From NCBI GenBank assembly GCA_022510725.1, contig JAFLSW010000004.1:1-64000 (forward strand): a stretch of 64,000 nt of DNA, in the 5' to 3' direction. This stretch comes from Lachnospiraceae bacterium. Its GTDB lineage: Bacteria > Bacillota > Clostridia > Lachnospirales > Lachnospiraceae. Positions 34,815 through 43,320 of the stretch are shown piece by piece. Positions within the stretch are counted from its first letter, which is position 1. Every line of letters begins with the position of its first letter. A program made the translations under genes and the position numbers. The notes under the pieces were generated by a model. The model was not told where the DNA came from and ran no database searches. It was given only the letters and a program-made list of their open reading frames with translations.

Positions 34815-37040
34815 TCAATAAAGATCAACATGCCCTAAGCGGCTGCCCAGGCGGCACAGCAGTTCATTGGAAATGGTCTCCGCCATTGCCGATACCTCTG
34901 CTGCCGAAAGGAATTCATCTTTGTTTTTTCCGATGAGTACCACTTCATCCCCCGGCATCACGCCCTCTATATCCGATACATCCACTGTAAGCTGATCCAT
35001 GCTGATCCTGCCCACGATCGGCGCTCTCTTTCCTTTAATGATGACCTGACCTTTACCGGACAGGCTTCTGGGATAACCGTCTCCGTATCCGATGGTAACG
35101 GTAGCGGCAGTAATATCATGATCTGCCTGATAGGTACAGCCGTATCCGATGCACTCTCCCTCTTTCACATGTCTTACGACGGAGACCCTTGCCTTTAAGG
35201 TCAATACATTCTTTAAGTCCAAAGGCGCTCTGGCATAATCCAAGGGATGAGACAGACATCCGTACATCATGATTCCCATGCGGGCATAGCTTAAGCCCTC
35301 CATGGGATAATTTAATGTTCCATAGCTACTCTGCAGATGAACTTTTAAGCCGGTATGGCCTGCTTCTTTTACCGCAGCCAATACTTTTTCAAAGCGGCGG
35401 ATCTGTTCCTTTGTATGGGAAACAGCCCATTCTTCTTCGCTGTCAGCCGCACACAGATGGGAAAAGATGCCCTCCACCTGTAAATAAGGGTATGTAAAGA
35501 TCTCCAGGATCTTATCTATGTTTTCTGCATCCTCGCCTACACGATGCATTCCTGTGTCCACCTTGATATGGACTTTGACGGGAACCCCCTGACCATTCAG
35601 CCTCTTAGCATAGGCTTCATCTACCACGGTCTGAATCAAGTCATATCTGCCGAGGAAAGGGGCATTTTCCGGATGGGTATAGCCTAAGATCAGGATATCC
35701 CCTGTCACGCCTTCTTCCCGCAGCTTGATCCCTTCCGAAAGGGTTGCAACACCAAAGGCATCAACGCCTATAGAATTTAAATATCTGGCCACTGTTACAT
35801 CCCCGTGACCGTAAGCATTGTCCTTTACGATAGCCAAAAACTCGCATCCTGCCGGCAGAATCTCCTTGATCTTTTCCACATTCCATTTCAGGCTGGGCAG
35901 ATCGATCTCCACAAAGGCTCTGTCCCTATTCAGGGAAGCTGTGGAAAGCTTCGTAGGATAACCGCCTTTTTGCTGTTTTTTATCCCATAGGGAAAGGGCA
36001 ACATCCTTGATAAACAGCAGCATATATGCCAAAACAGTGCTTCCTATGGATACCAGCATATAACATACCAAAGTATTTTGTACACAGATCATATACAGAC
36101 CCCAGAATGGCTTTGTTGCGCCTCTCAGCAAGATCAGCACCAAAGGATGGAAGATATAGATAAGCATGGCTGCATCCTTTGCCCTGGTGGCTGTCTTGTT
36201 TTCTATCTTTGCAGCTTTCTCTTTCACAGGAGAAAGTGCCAGATAGAACAGACAATACATAAGAGGCACCAGGAAAAGATACATGCTGTCATGCTTCTGC
36301 CATCCGAAGTGGCGGAGCAAAAGCCCCTCTATCAGCATGAGGATAAAGAAGATAACAGAGCCTGCCATGCAGATAGTCCTCTTCTTTTTCTGTTCTTTCT
36401 TTTTCAGATTTTCTTCTGCCAGGAGAACGCCTATCATCAAAAATACCGGTGCATAAAAGAGACCGTTCCTTGTGTAGGGAGACACCTTAAACATCATTTC
36501 ATAGATGTTTTTCATACTCTGTACCAAAGGCATGCCATAATAGCTGTCTCCCGACAGTCCTATGATGTATAAGACGATGGAAATGATGCACGCTGCCTTT
36601 TTGCCTGTAACCTTGATGAGACAAAAGCAGACCAGGATGCCAAACATAACAGCCGGCAGATACCAAAGATGATAAAAAGTACCCTCTATAAAAATCTCAC
36701 GAAGGGCATCAAATAAGCCCCATTCTTTTAAAGCTCCCGAATAGGCATTGATGGGGAGATATAACAGAATGGAACATAAGTATAAAAGTCCCGTCTTCTT
36801 TAGAAAACGGAGAATACTTTTTTCTTTATTTTGGGATTTTCCCAACACAAAATAACCCGTAACCGCCAAAAAGAAGGGCACTGCCGTCCTTGCTATGATA
36901 CGGGTCAAGATAAAGTCCGCTGTTACATTGATACTCTGCAGCGGAGATATATGGATCGCCACCACCAGAAATGCCGCAAGAAGCTTTAATTTATCCAGAT
37001 TTGCATTGCGAACCGTCTGGGTTTTATTATTGCTCATCAT
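34815..37040 (-). CDS. vanT: membrane-bound serine/alanine racemase, VanT-like fusion
   Basis: A 741-residue fusion. Residues 1 to about 350 form an acyltransferase-3-type membrane domain with about ten spans (LDKLKLLAAFLVVAIHISPL; PFFLAVTGYFVLGK). Residues about 368-741 are an alanine-racemase fold: the PLP lysine in FLAIVKDNAYGHGDV, VHIKVDTGMHRVG, the catalytic tyrosine region IGYGDGYPRSLSG, and GRISMDQLTVDVS. VanT of enterococcal vanC/vanG clusters has this exact architecture and makes D-serine. The gene overlaps the upstream ligase by 14 nt. Function as a serine rather than alanine racemase is inferred from architecture and neighbour. Confidence 0.9.
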   Translation of the reverse strand: MMSNNKTQTVRNANLDKLKLLAAFLVVAIHISPLQSINVTADFILTRIIARTAVPFFLAVTGYFVLGKSQNKEKSILRFLKKTGLLYLCSILLYLPINAYSGALKEWGLFDALREIFIEGTFYHLWYLPAVMFGILVCFCLIKVTGKKAACIISIVLYIIGLSGDSYYGMPLVQSMKNIYEMMFKVSPYTRNGLFYAPVFLMIGVLLAEENLKKKEQKKKRTICMAGSVIFFILMLIEGLLLRHFGWQKHDSMYLFLVPLMYCLFYLALSPVKEKAAKIENKTATRAKDAAMLIYIFHPLVLILLRGATKPFWGLYMICVQNTLVCYMLVSIGSTVLAYMLLFIKDVALSLWDKKQQKGGYPTKLSTASLNRDRAFVEIDLPSLKWNVEKIKEILPAGCEFLAIVKDNAYGHGDVTVARYLNSIGVDAFGVATLSEGIKLREEGVTGDILILGYTHPENAPFLGRYDLIQTVVDEAYAKRLNGQGVPVKVHIKVDTGMHRVGEDAENIDKILEIFTYPYLQVEGIFSHLCAADSEEEWAVSHTKEQIRRFEKVLAAVKEAGHTGLKVHLQSSYGTLNYPMEGLSYARMGIMMYGCLSHPLDYARAPLDLKNVLTLKARVSVVRHVKEGECIGYGCTYQADHDITAATVTIGYGDGYPRSLSGKGQVIIKGKRAPIVGRISMDQLTVDVSDIEGVMPGDEVVLIGKNKDEFLSAAEVSAMAETISNELLCRLGSRLGHVDLY

Positions 37041-38094
37041 GTATCGCCAGCCTTATCAAACGATCTACTACCTGTTCAAAACTATAACCTTTTCCCTTAA
37101 GCATGGAAGGAAAACGGCTGTGGGAAGTGAATCCGGGGATGGTGTTGACTTCATTAAACACAATCTCCTCATCCGGGGTTAAAAACATGTCCACCCTTGC
37201 ATAGTCCTTTAAATGGAGGGTACGATATATTTTCTTACCCGTTGCCTTGATCCGCTCCTCCGTCTCTTCGGAAATGCGGGCAGGCATATGGATCTTGGAG
37301 CTTTTTAAGGTGTACTTTTCCATATAGTCAAAGAAGCCGCCGGATAACTCGATCTCATCCACTCTTCCTACGATCAGCTCTTTGTTGCCCATAATGGCAC
37401 AGCCCACTTCAAAGCCCTCTATATTTTCTTCTATGATCACTTCTTTATCATATGCAAATGCTTGATCGATGGCATCCTGCATATTGATATCGCTGCTGAC
37501 CTTGGTAATACCATAGGAAGAACCGGCCCTTACAGGCTTTACAAAAACAGGATACTTGATACCGGACAGTTTGGCTGCCATACTGTCCTTGCTTTCTCCC
37601 TTAGAAAGCACCACAGCCTGGGGCACTCTGATCCCTACATCCTCTATCAGCTTATGAGCCAGACCCTTGTCCATGCAGATAGCGGAGCCCATCATATCCG
37701 GGCCTACGCAGGGAATACCTGCCAATTCGCAAAGTCCCTGTAATGTTCCGTCCTCTCCGTTTTTGCCATGAAGCACGGGGAATACCACATCTATATACTG
37801 AAATCTTACTCCGTCTTGATCAAATACGGCAATGCCGTGTACAGACCGATCCGGCAGAATACATGCACGGCTTAAGGAATCGCTGTACCAGGTATCATTT
37901 TCCATATCATCCACGCTGCCTTCAAACAGATACCATTCTCCTTCTTTTGTGATGCCTACTGTCATGACATCATAGGTATTTTTATCCATGGCGCGATATA
38001 CGCCGGAAGCCGAATGCAAAGATACGCCGTATTCTGAGGAACATCCTCCAAACAGCAGAAGCACCGTCTTTTTAGACCTTCTTTCCGTACTCAT
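37027..38094 (-). CDS. vanG: D-alanine--D-serine ligase, VanG/VanC-like
   Basis: A 355-residue ATP-grasp ligase. N-terminal LLLFGGCSSEYGVSLHSA, then FPVLHGKNGEDGTLQGLCEL, the ATP-binding YPVFVKPVRAGSSYGI, the omega-loop region MEKYTLKSSKIHMPARI and the metal ligands in VFNEVNTIPGF. The EKYTL loop is the pattern of D-Ala-D-Ser/D-Lac ligases of the Van group, where ordinary Ddl proteins differ. Coupling to a VanT-like racemase supports D-serine use. No vanXY, vanW or vanRS gene is visible nearby, so this may be a cryptic or intrinsic pair. GGAGAGTAAC sets the ATG. Specificity is inferred. Confidence 0.85.
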   Translation of the reverse strand: MSTERRSKKTVLLLFGGCSSEYGVSLHSASGVYRAMDKNTYDVMTVGITKEGEWYLFEGSVDDMENDTWYSDSLSRACILPDRSVHGIAVFDQDGVRFQYIDVVFPVLHGKNGEDGTLQGLCELAGIPCVGPDMMGSAICMDKGLAHKLIEDVGIRVPQAVVLSKGESKDSMAAKLSGIKYPVFVKPVRAGSSYGITKVSSDINMQDAIDQAFAYDKEVIIEENIEGFEVGCAIMGNKELIVGRVDEIELSGGFFDYMEKYTLKSSKIHMPARISEETEERIKATGKKIYRTLHLKDYARVDMFLTPDEEIVFNEVNTIPGFTSHSRFPSMLKGKGYSFEQVVDRLIRLAIHDEQ

Positions 38095-38150
38095 GTTACT
38101 CTCCTTCTATATGTATTATCTTTATGACCAAATCGCTATGAATGATTTTA

Positions 38151-38276
38151 TCATACTTTTGCTCTCTTTTCCACCGCTTGATGCAGGCAAATGAGGCTAT
38201 AGATCAAAGCTGTGCCCAAACCGTAACAAAGCACATCCCAAAGCAGTGAAATGCACAGCACAAATATCATGGTCAT
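38151..38276 (-). pseudogene. 41-codon relic sharing the lipoprotein signal-peptide sequence
   Basis: A short frame starting MTMIFVLCISLLW and continuing DVLCYGLGTALIYSL to a stop. Its first codons lie in the 35-bp repeat shared with the lipoprotein gene, and an AGGAGAATCGCATGAAA upstream resembles the lipoprotein start region but runs into a stop at once. Best explained as a leftover of a duplicated gene start. It could be a small membrane peptide; no separate evidence of use. Confidence 0.4.
38237..38271 (-). repeat. 35-bp direct repeat, copy A
   Basis: Identical over 35 bases to 39973-40007 (begins CCCAAAGCAGTGAAATGCAC on the plus strand). The two copies flank the lipoprotein gene in direct orientation. 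Confidence 0.9.
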
Positions 38277-38302
38277 TCTGCTTATTTTTTCATGCGATTC
38301 TC

Positions 38303-40033
38303 CTATTCTTCCTGAGTAATGGATATCAATTTTAATACCGTATCATCGCCTTCTACCGCAATGGCACAATGTAGGGTGATTTCATAATGTCTATATTCCA
38401 TATTGATTTTAAATTCCAGCGGAACGCGTATGTCCACCGTTCCGTCTTCCTTATTTATCCGGTTATAGTAATTATATCTCACATAGAATTTGGCATTGGC
38501 CCAGGTAGGAAGTTTTATTTGATATTCCTCACCATCATAGGTGATCTTAGCTATATTCCCCTCAACAGATACCAAGCCTCCCCATACATGAGATGATACC
38601 CAAAAGTCATCTATAACAGTATTGCTGGTTGTAATGACATCTTTAAGATCGATCAGACCAAGAACCCTCTCACGCCAGCCGATTCCTCCTTCAGAAACAG
38701 TTTCTATCAGAATTTCTATATCTTCGTCCTCATCTGCATTGATATAGGAAAATTCAGGCGGCTTCCTATAGATATTTTCCCAATTCCAAGGCGCCTGATA
38801 GATCTTGTCTCCCAAAAGAAAAACCAGAACATTTTCTCCTTCCTGATCCCGATAGCCGTAAAGCAGCAGGTTTTCATACTGCACGCCTTCTACCGTACCG
38901 GGTACGGGATATTCCCCCAAAAACACCAATTCATCCGTAAAATAGGCATTGGCATCCGGTTCTCTTGTACATGCAAGAAGTTTTTCTTTTGTCAATCCTT
39001 CAACCAGATAAGCGGATAAATCTCTTTCCGCCTCCCGCTCTTTTTCTGCTATGCCTGCCGAAAGCCCCTGGATACCAAAAAAGGAGGCATCATGTGATAA
39101 AAATTTTTCCCGGATCAAGTCTTGATCTTCATCCCAGTATAATTTTTCTTCACTGATCTTTTCTCCCCGTCTAACAGGATTAACCGTTTCATATACTGTT
39201 CCGATATATACCTCTCTGTCGGTAGAATATTCTGTTTCTATGGTCAATCTCCTTTCCAATCGAAAATCCCCATCCTGAAATACATAAACATAGAAGGAGT
39301 GGGATACAGCACTACCTCTATCAAATCCGGTTATACGCTGCTTATCCGCATCAATAGAAGCATTGGAAATTTCAGAATATCCTTCACACAGGGTATATTT
39401 TTCTCCATCACCCAAAAAACAGGTATAGGTAGTCAGCATCTGGTTACCGAAGCCGCCATTATCTATGATGATGTCTTTTATCCCATCGAAATTTGCATCT
39501 GCCAAAACCATTCCATCCGGCATCCAATGAGAGCCTTCCAACTCTTCCACCTCCAGCACCTGTTTAAGCCGGAACATATTATCTTCCATTTTGGAAACAA
39601 ACACCTTGATCTCTTTGTTGCGCCAGCCATATTCCCATTCTTCCTGGGAACTTACCAGTTCATAGCAGTAGCCGCCGTATGTAATAAAGTAAGTGGTGGA
39701 GATTTCATTTTCCATATAGTCTTCTTCCCTATAGTCCCTGGAAAACATCTGCTCAAAATCTTCCCTTTGTAATTTGATATTTTCTGTTGTATTTGAATTC
39801 ATGAGCTCCGCTAGATCAACAAGCTCTTTCATTTCTTTTTTGATCACCGGATAATATTCCCCTGTCAAAAACAGCGAAAGCCAGTATTTACTGCTATCTG
39901 TCTTTTGTCCCAGGATTCTTCCGTATTCATTGGACATGATCAATGCAGCATCCCCTTCTTTTCCCGCACAACCCCAAAGCAGTGAAATGCACAGCACAAA
40001 TATCATGAGCATCACAATATTCTTTACCTTCAT
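38303..40033 (-). CDS. lipoprotein with VCBS/FG-GAP-like repeat region, unknown function
   Basis: A 576-residue exported lipoprotein: signal with lipobox SLLWGC (Cys22), then mixed alpha/beta domains. The segment VLADANFDGIKDIIIDNGGFG is an Asp-rich calcium-type loop like those in VCBS/FG-GAP or XAC2610-related proteins; a second acidic patch is NADEDEDIEILIE. No catalytic motif was recognised. AGGAGAAGTAGC sets the ATG. The first codons carry copy B of the 35-bp repeat. It follows the radical SAM gene by 28 nt on the same strand, so it may be cotranscribed with it. Confidence 0.8.
   Translation of the reverse strand: MKVKNIVMLMIFVLCISLLWGCAGKEGDAALIMSNEYGRILGQKTDSSKYWLSLFLTGEYYPVIKKEMKELVDLAELMNSNTTENIKLQREDFEQMFSRDYREEDYMENEISTTYFITYGGYCYELVSSQEEWEYGWRNKEIKVFVSKMEDNMFRLKQVLEVEELEGSHWMPDGMVLADANFDGIKDIIIDNGGFGNQMLTTYTCFLGDGEKYTLCEGYSEISNASIDADKQRITGFDRGSAVSHSFYVYVFQDGDFRLERRLTIETEYSTDREVYIGTVYETVNPVRRGEKISEEKLYWDEDQDLIREKFLSHDASFFGIQGLSAGIAEKEREAERDLSAYLVEGLTKEKLLACTREPDANAYFTDELVFLGEYPVPGTVEGVQYENLLLYGYRDQEGENVLVFLLGDKIYQAPWNWENIYRKPPEFSYINADEDEDIEILIETVSEGGIGWRERVLGLIDLKDVITTSNTVIDDFWVSSHVWGGLVSVEGNIAKITYDGEEYQIKLPTWANAKFYVRYNYYNRINKEDGTVDIRVPLEFKINMEYRHYEITLHCAIAVEGDDTVLKLISITQEE
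39973..40007 (-). repeat. 35-bp direct repeat, copy B (in the lipoprotein signal peptide)
   Basis: Codes for MIFVLCISLLWG of the lipoprotein signal sequence and is identical to copy A 1.7 kb away. Confidence 0.9.
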
Positions 40034-40061
40034 GCTACTTCTCCTTTCTCATGGCAGCTTA

Positions 40062-41393
40062 TCAGTAGGACAATTTCTCTGCGATCCGTCCGATCCGTTC
40101 ATAGGTGATCCGCTCACACAGCTTCTCCGTGAACTTCCCATATTTTCTGTAAAAGAAGTTGAACAAAAAATAGGGCATCCACTGTTTTTTGCTTTTGGGG
40201 CATCGGCGCAGAATATTCCGAAAAGAATAGACTTCCCGATATACCTGCAGATATCCTTGATACAGTTCTTGTTTTGTCATACCCAATGGCTCAAATACTA
40301 CATGTGCGGTATTATAATGAGATAGATTAAAGTCTTTGATCCTGCCGCTTTCCAAAAATCGTTGATAAAGCGCTGTCCCCGGGTAGGGGGTTAAGATATG
40401 AGAGGTTACTGTTTCGATCCTATGAGATACGATCCAGTCTATGGTAGACCGGAAGGTAGTGACATCATCCTCGTCCAAACCAAACACAAAGCTTGCGTTG
40501 ATCATAATGCCTCTGTCGTGAAGTGCCTTGACCAGCCGCTCGTATTGATCGCTTTTATTCTGTCCTTTATGTACGCCTGCAAGCGCTTTGGCATTGAGGC
40601 TTTCAAAACCGATAAACAGGCTTTGGCAGCCGGATTCCGCCATTTCATCCAAGAGATCGGGCATATCCACGATATTGGCAGAAACCGCAGCATTCCATTT
40701 CAGCTTAAGGGGTTTGATGGCGCGGACAAATTTCCTGGTCCATCCGGGATTCCCGATAAAATTATCATCAATAAACATCACATGCTTTTTATTGATAGTC
40801 TTGATATCCGAGAGTACATCTTTAATGGGTCTGTTTACATAGATGTTCTGATAGGCGCTACTACTATTATAACAGAAATCACACCTGAATGGGCAGCCGC
40901 GACTTGTACTGATCACATTACAATATAGATATTTTCTTTTATCGATAAGGTGATAGGCAGGTGAAGCGATCTCACTACCTGAGACCTTTTCTTTACAGCG
41001 ATAAACTTTTTTCAGTCTTCCCGCCTGCAGATCGGCTATGATATCCGGCCAGGTATGTTCTGCAAGCCCTATGCTGAGGGCATCAAATTCCTCTGCCTGA
41101 GAACAGGCTGTAATATGGATGCCTCCTGCCACAACGGGAATTCCCTTTTTTCGAAAGCGTCTTGCAATAGCCACGGCACGGGGCATCACATCTACCGTTA
41201 CACTGATCCCTACAATATCTACCGGCTCCTCAAAGTCGATAGGCTCTACATTTTCGTTGGACAAAATGACCCTATGCTTCTTTTCAAAAAGCCCCGCAAC
41301 GGTCAATAGCCCCAATGAAGGGGCCATTCTTGTTTTTAATTTGGTATCCATAGGCCTCATCTGCATACGAGGCTGAATCAATTTAATAATCAT
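40062..41393 (-). CDS. B12-binding-domain radical SAM protein
   Basis: About 443 residues. The N-terminal part (about 1-130) is a cobalamin-binding-like Rossmann domain: PSLGLLTVAGLFEKKHRV, VDIVGISVTVDVMPRAVAIA, VVAGGIHITACSQA. The radical SAM core follows, with the iron-sulphur motif STSRGCPFRCDFCYNS (CxxxCxxC), then FIDDNFIGNPGW, LFIGFESLN, and GLDEDDVTTF and TPYPGTALY. This is the BchE/P-methylase-like architecture. The substrate is unknown. Its ATG at 41393 lies 8 nt after the stop of the PurF-like gene, so the two are translationally linked; the frame open to 41441 is rejected because it would overlap PurF. Confidence 0.88.
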   Translation of the reverse strand: MIIKLIQPRMQMRPMDTKLKTRMAPSLGLLTVAGLFEKKHRVILSNENVEPIDFEEPVDIVGISVTVDVMPRAVAIARRFRKKGIPVVAGGIHITACSQAEEFDALSIGLAEHTWPDIIADLQAGRLKKVYRCKEKVSGSEIASPAYHLIDKRKYLYCNVISTSRGCPFRCDFCYNSSSAYQNIYVNRPIKDVLSDIKTINKKHVMFIDDNFIGNPGWTRKFVRAIKPLKLKWNAAVSANIVDMPDLLDEMAESGCQSLFIGFESLNAKALAGVHKGQNKSDQYERLVKALHDRGIMINASFVFGLDEDDVTTFRSTIDWIVSHRIETVTSHILTPYPGTALYQRFLESGRIKDFNLSHYNTAHVVFEPLGMTKQELYQGYLQVYREVYSFRNILRRCPKSKKQWMPYFLFNFFYRKYGKFTEKLCERITYERIGRIAEKLSY

Positions 41394-41401
41394 TTTTTCT
41401 T

Positions 41402-42808
41402 TTATTCTTTTCCATCCCAACAATAGGTGCAAAGCTTGCACTTATCCAAACCTGTTGCATCCAGCATGTCATCCAGTCGGTTATAACGCAGGGTAGTAAA
41501 ATTCAGTTCCTTGCGAATCTCTTCTAACATATTTTCATATTTCTCGGATTCGGGATCTGCATACTCCTGCAGGATCTCATCCGTTACCGTTCCGTTTTCC
41601 AACCGCTCAATGACCCGTCTGGCAATTAAGTCCATCTCCGAAGAGGACCGAGAGAAATTCAGATACTTACAGCCAAATAAAAGGGGCGGGCATGCAGGAC
41701 GGATATGTACTTCTTTGGCACCGCTTTGATAAAGAAACTCTGTGGTTTCCCTAAGCTGGGTACCCCGCACGATGGAATCGTCGATCAACAAAAGGCTCTT
41801 ATCCTTAATCAACTCATCTACCGCCAAAAGCTTCATTTTAGCGATCAGGTTCCTTTTGCTCTGGATGGTGGGCATAAAAGAACGAGGCCAGGTAGGGGTA
41901 TATTTGATGAAAGGTCTGGAGAAAGGGATACCCGACTCATTGGCATATCCTACTGCATGGGCTGTACCGGAATCCGGCACGCCTGCAACGATATCCGGTT
42001 TTACATGATCTCTTTGTGCCATCTTAGCACCGCAGTTATAACGCATTTTCTCTACACTGACACCTTCATAGCTGCTGGAAGGATATCCGTAATATACCCA
42101 AAGGAAGGTACAGATCTTCATTTCCGTTCCGGGATTTACCAAAGTCACACAGTTTTTGTCAGTGACCACTACGACTTCTCCCGGTCCCAATTCTTTATAA
42201 TCAGCGTATCCTAAATTTTTGTATGCAAAGTTTTCAAAAGAAACGCAGAAAGCATCCTGTTTTTTTCCTACCACAATGGGGGTCCTGCCATATTTGTCCC
42301 TGGCAGCATAAATACCGGCCTGATTCATCAAAAGCAGAGACAGGGAACCGTCAACCACATCCAAGGCATAGCTGATACCCTCGATCAGATTGTCCTTTTG
42401 ATTGATCAGGGCAGCCACCAGCTCCGTAGCATTGATCTCTCCGCCGCTCATTTCCAAAAAGTGGGCATGTCCGGTCTGAAACAATCCATCAATCAACTCA
42501 TCCGTATTGTTGATCTTTCCTACGGTCGTCAGGGTATAAGTTCCATGATGGGAACGGATCAAAAGGGGCTGGGGCTCGTAATCGGAAATACAGCCGATGC
42601 CCATAGTGCCCTTCATTTCATGGAAGTCCTTATCAAATTTAGTCCTGAAAGGGGAATTTTCGATATTATGAATGGAACGGTTAAAGCCGTCCTCTCCGTA
42701 AACTGTCATGCCACCCCGTCTGGTTCCCAGATGGGAGTGGTAATCGATACCAAAAAAGAGATCAAATACACAATCCTGTTTTGATGCAACGCCAAAGAAT
42801 CCGCCCAT
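41402..42808 (-). CDS. PurF-like amidophosphoribosyltransferase paralogue lacking the glutaminase nucleophile
   Basis: A 468-residue protein with the two-domain PurF layout. In true PurF the second residue is the catalytic Cys (MCG...); here the start is MGGFFGVASK, with Gly in that place. The other glutaminase motifs are also lost: GHxRYxT is replaced by GIGCISDY and the HNG motif by TTVGKINN. The phosphoribosyltransferase half is intact: PRPP loop LLLIDDSIVRGTQLRE and GVPDSGTAHAVGYA. Iron-sulphur-type cysteines remain (KICTFLW, CPPLLFGC, CKLCTYC). It probably uses ammonia or an amine rather than glutamine, or has a new role. GAGGATGAAAAA sets the ATG. Followed by the radical SAM gene. Confidence 0.85.
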   Translation of the reverse strand: MGGFFGVASKQDCVFDLFFGIDYHSHLGTRRGGMTVYGEDGFNRSIHNIENSPFRTKFDKDFHEMKGTMGIGCISDYEPQPLLIRSHHGTYTLTTVGKINNTDELIDGLFQTGHAHFLEMSGGEINATELVAALINQKDNLIEGISYALDVVDGSLSLLLMNQAGIYAARDKYGRTPIVVGKKQDAFCVSFENFAYKNLGYADYKELGPGEVVVVTDKNCVTLVNPGTEMKICTFLWVYYGYPSSSYEGVSVEKMRYNCGAKMAQRDHVKPDIVAGVPDSGTAHAVGYANESGIPFSRPFIKYTPTWPRSFMPTIQSKRNLIAKMKLLAVDELIKDKSLLLIDDSIVRGTQLRETTEFLYQSGAKEVHIRPACPPLLFGCKYLNFSRSSSEMDLIARRVIERLENGTVTDEILQEYADPESEKYENMLEEIRKELNFTTLRYNRLDDMLDATGLDKCKLCTYCWDGKE

Positions 42809-42858
42809 TTTTTCATCCTCGCTGTTTTTTATTGGAAGCGCGTCTGCCGCGCCTTTTT

Positions 42859-42888
42859 ATTATACACTTGTGTATGGGGCTTTCGCAA
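42859..42888 (-). promoter_or_regulatory. promoter of the PurF-like/radical SAM unit
   Basis: TTGCGA (42888-42883) and TATAAT (42864-42859), spacing 18 bp. A GCGCG/CGCGC hairpin at the start of the transcript may stabilise it. Confidence 0.7.
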
Positions 42889-42909
42889 CCAAAAAAGTGT
42901 GCAAGATTA

Positions 42910-43158
42910 TCATTTACTCAGAATCGTTATGGCAGAAAGGATGAGATATACTGCGCCACCTATATAGTTTAATATAAGCGCAATATTGGCTCCTGTGCCC
43001 GCTCCTTCATTGATAGCAGTTTTGGACATCTGCACTCCCACATACACAAAGCCTATGATGAGCAAATTGATCAAGAAGGTGTAATGTCTTGAGCATATAT
43101 ACCCAAGAATAATGCTGACAACGCCATATGCCATAAGAATCGGTTCGTTTTTCTTCAT
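42910..43158 (-). CDS. small three-span membrane protein, unknown function
   Basis: About 82 residues with three hydrophobic segments (near residues 8-22, 28-46 and 58-78). Not recognised. GGGGAGGGGAAAGCAT lies before the ATG at 43158 with normal spacing; the longer frame to 43176 starts within that site and is rejected. Its stop is 22 nt upstream of the PurF-like promoter. Confidence 0.65.
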   Translation of the reverse strand: MKKNEPILMAYGVVSIILGYICSRHYTFLINLLIIGFVYVGVQMSKTAINEGAGTGANIALILNYIGGAVYLILSAITILSK

Positions 43159-43320
43159 ATGCTTTCCCCTCCCCAATAAAATAAGTATTCTTGCTTTAGT
43201 GTAACATATTTCGATGAAGCGGGGAATGGATTAAAAGAATATATCTTAAAATTTTATAAACATAATTCCTGTCCGCACTGCTTGCCTGCATAGATAGGAT
43301 CAAGTGAACTTCTTTTCTTA

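Noticed and set aside
42836..42860. GCGCG/CGCGC hairpin with a plus-strand T-run.
   Set aside because: No plus-strand gene ends here, and the T-run is part of the minus-strand -10. It is more likely a 5' end structure of the PurF-like mRNA.
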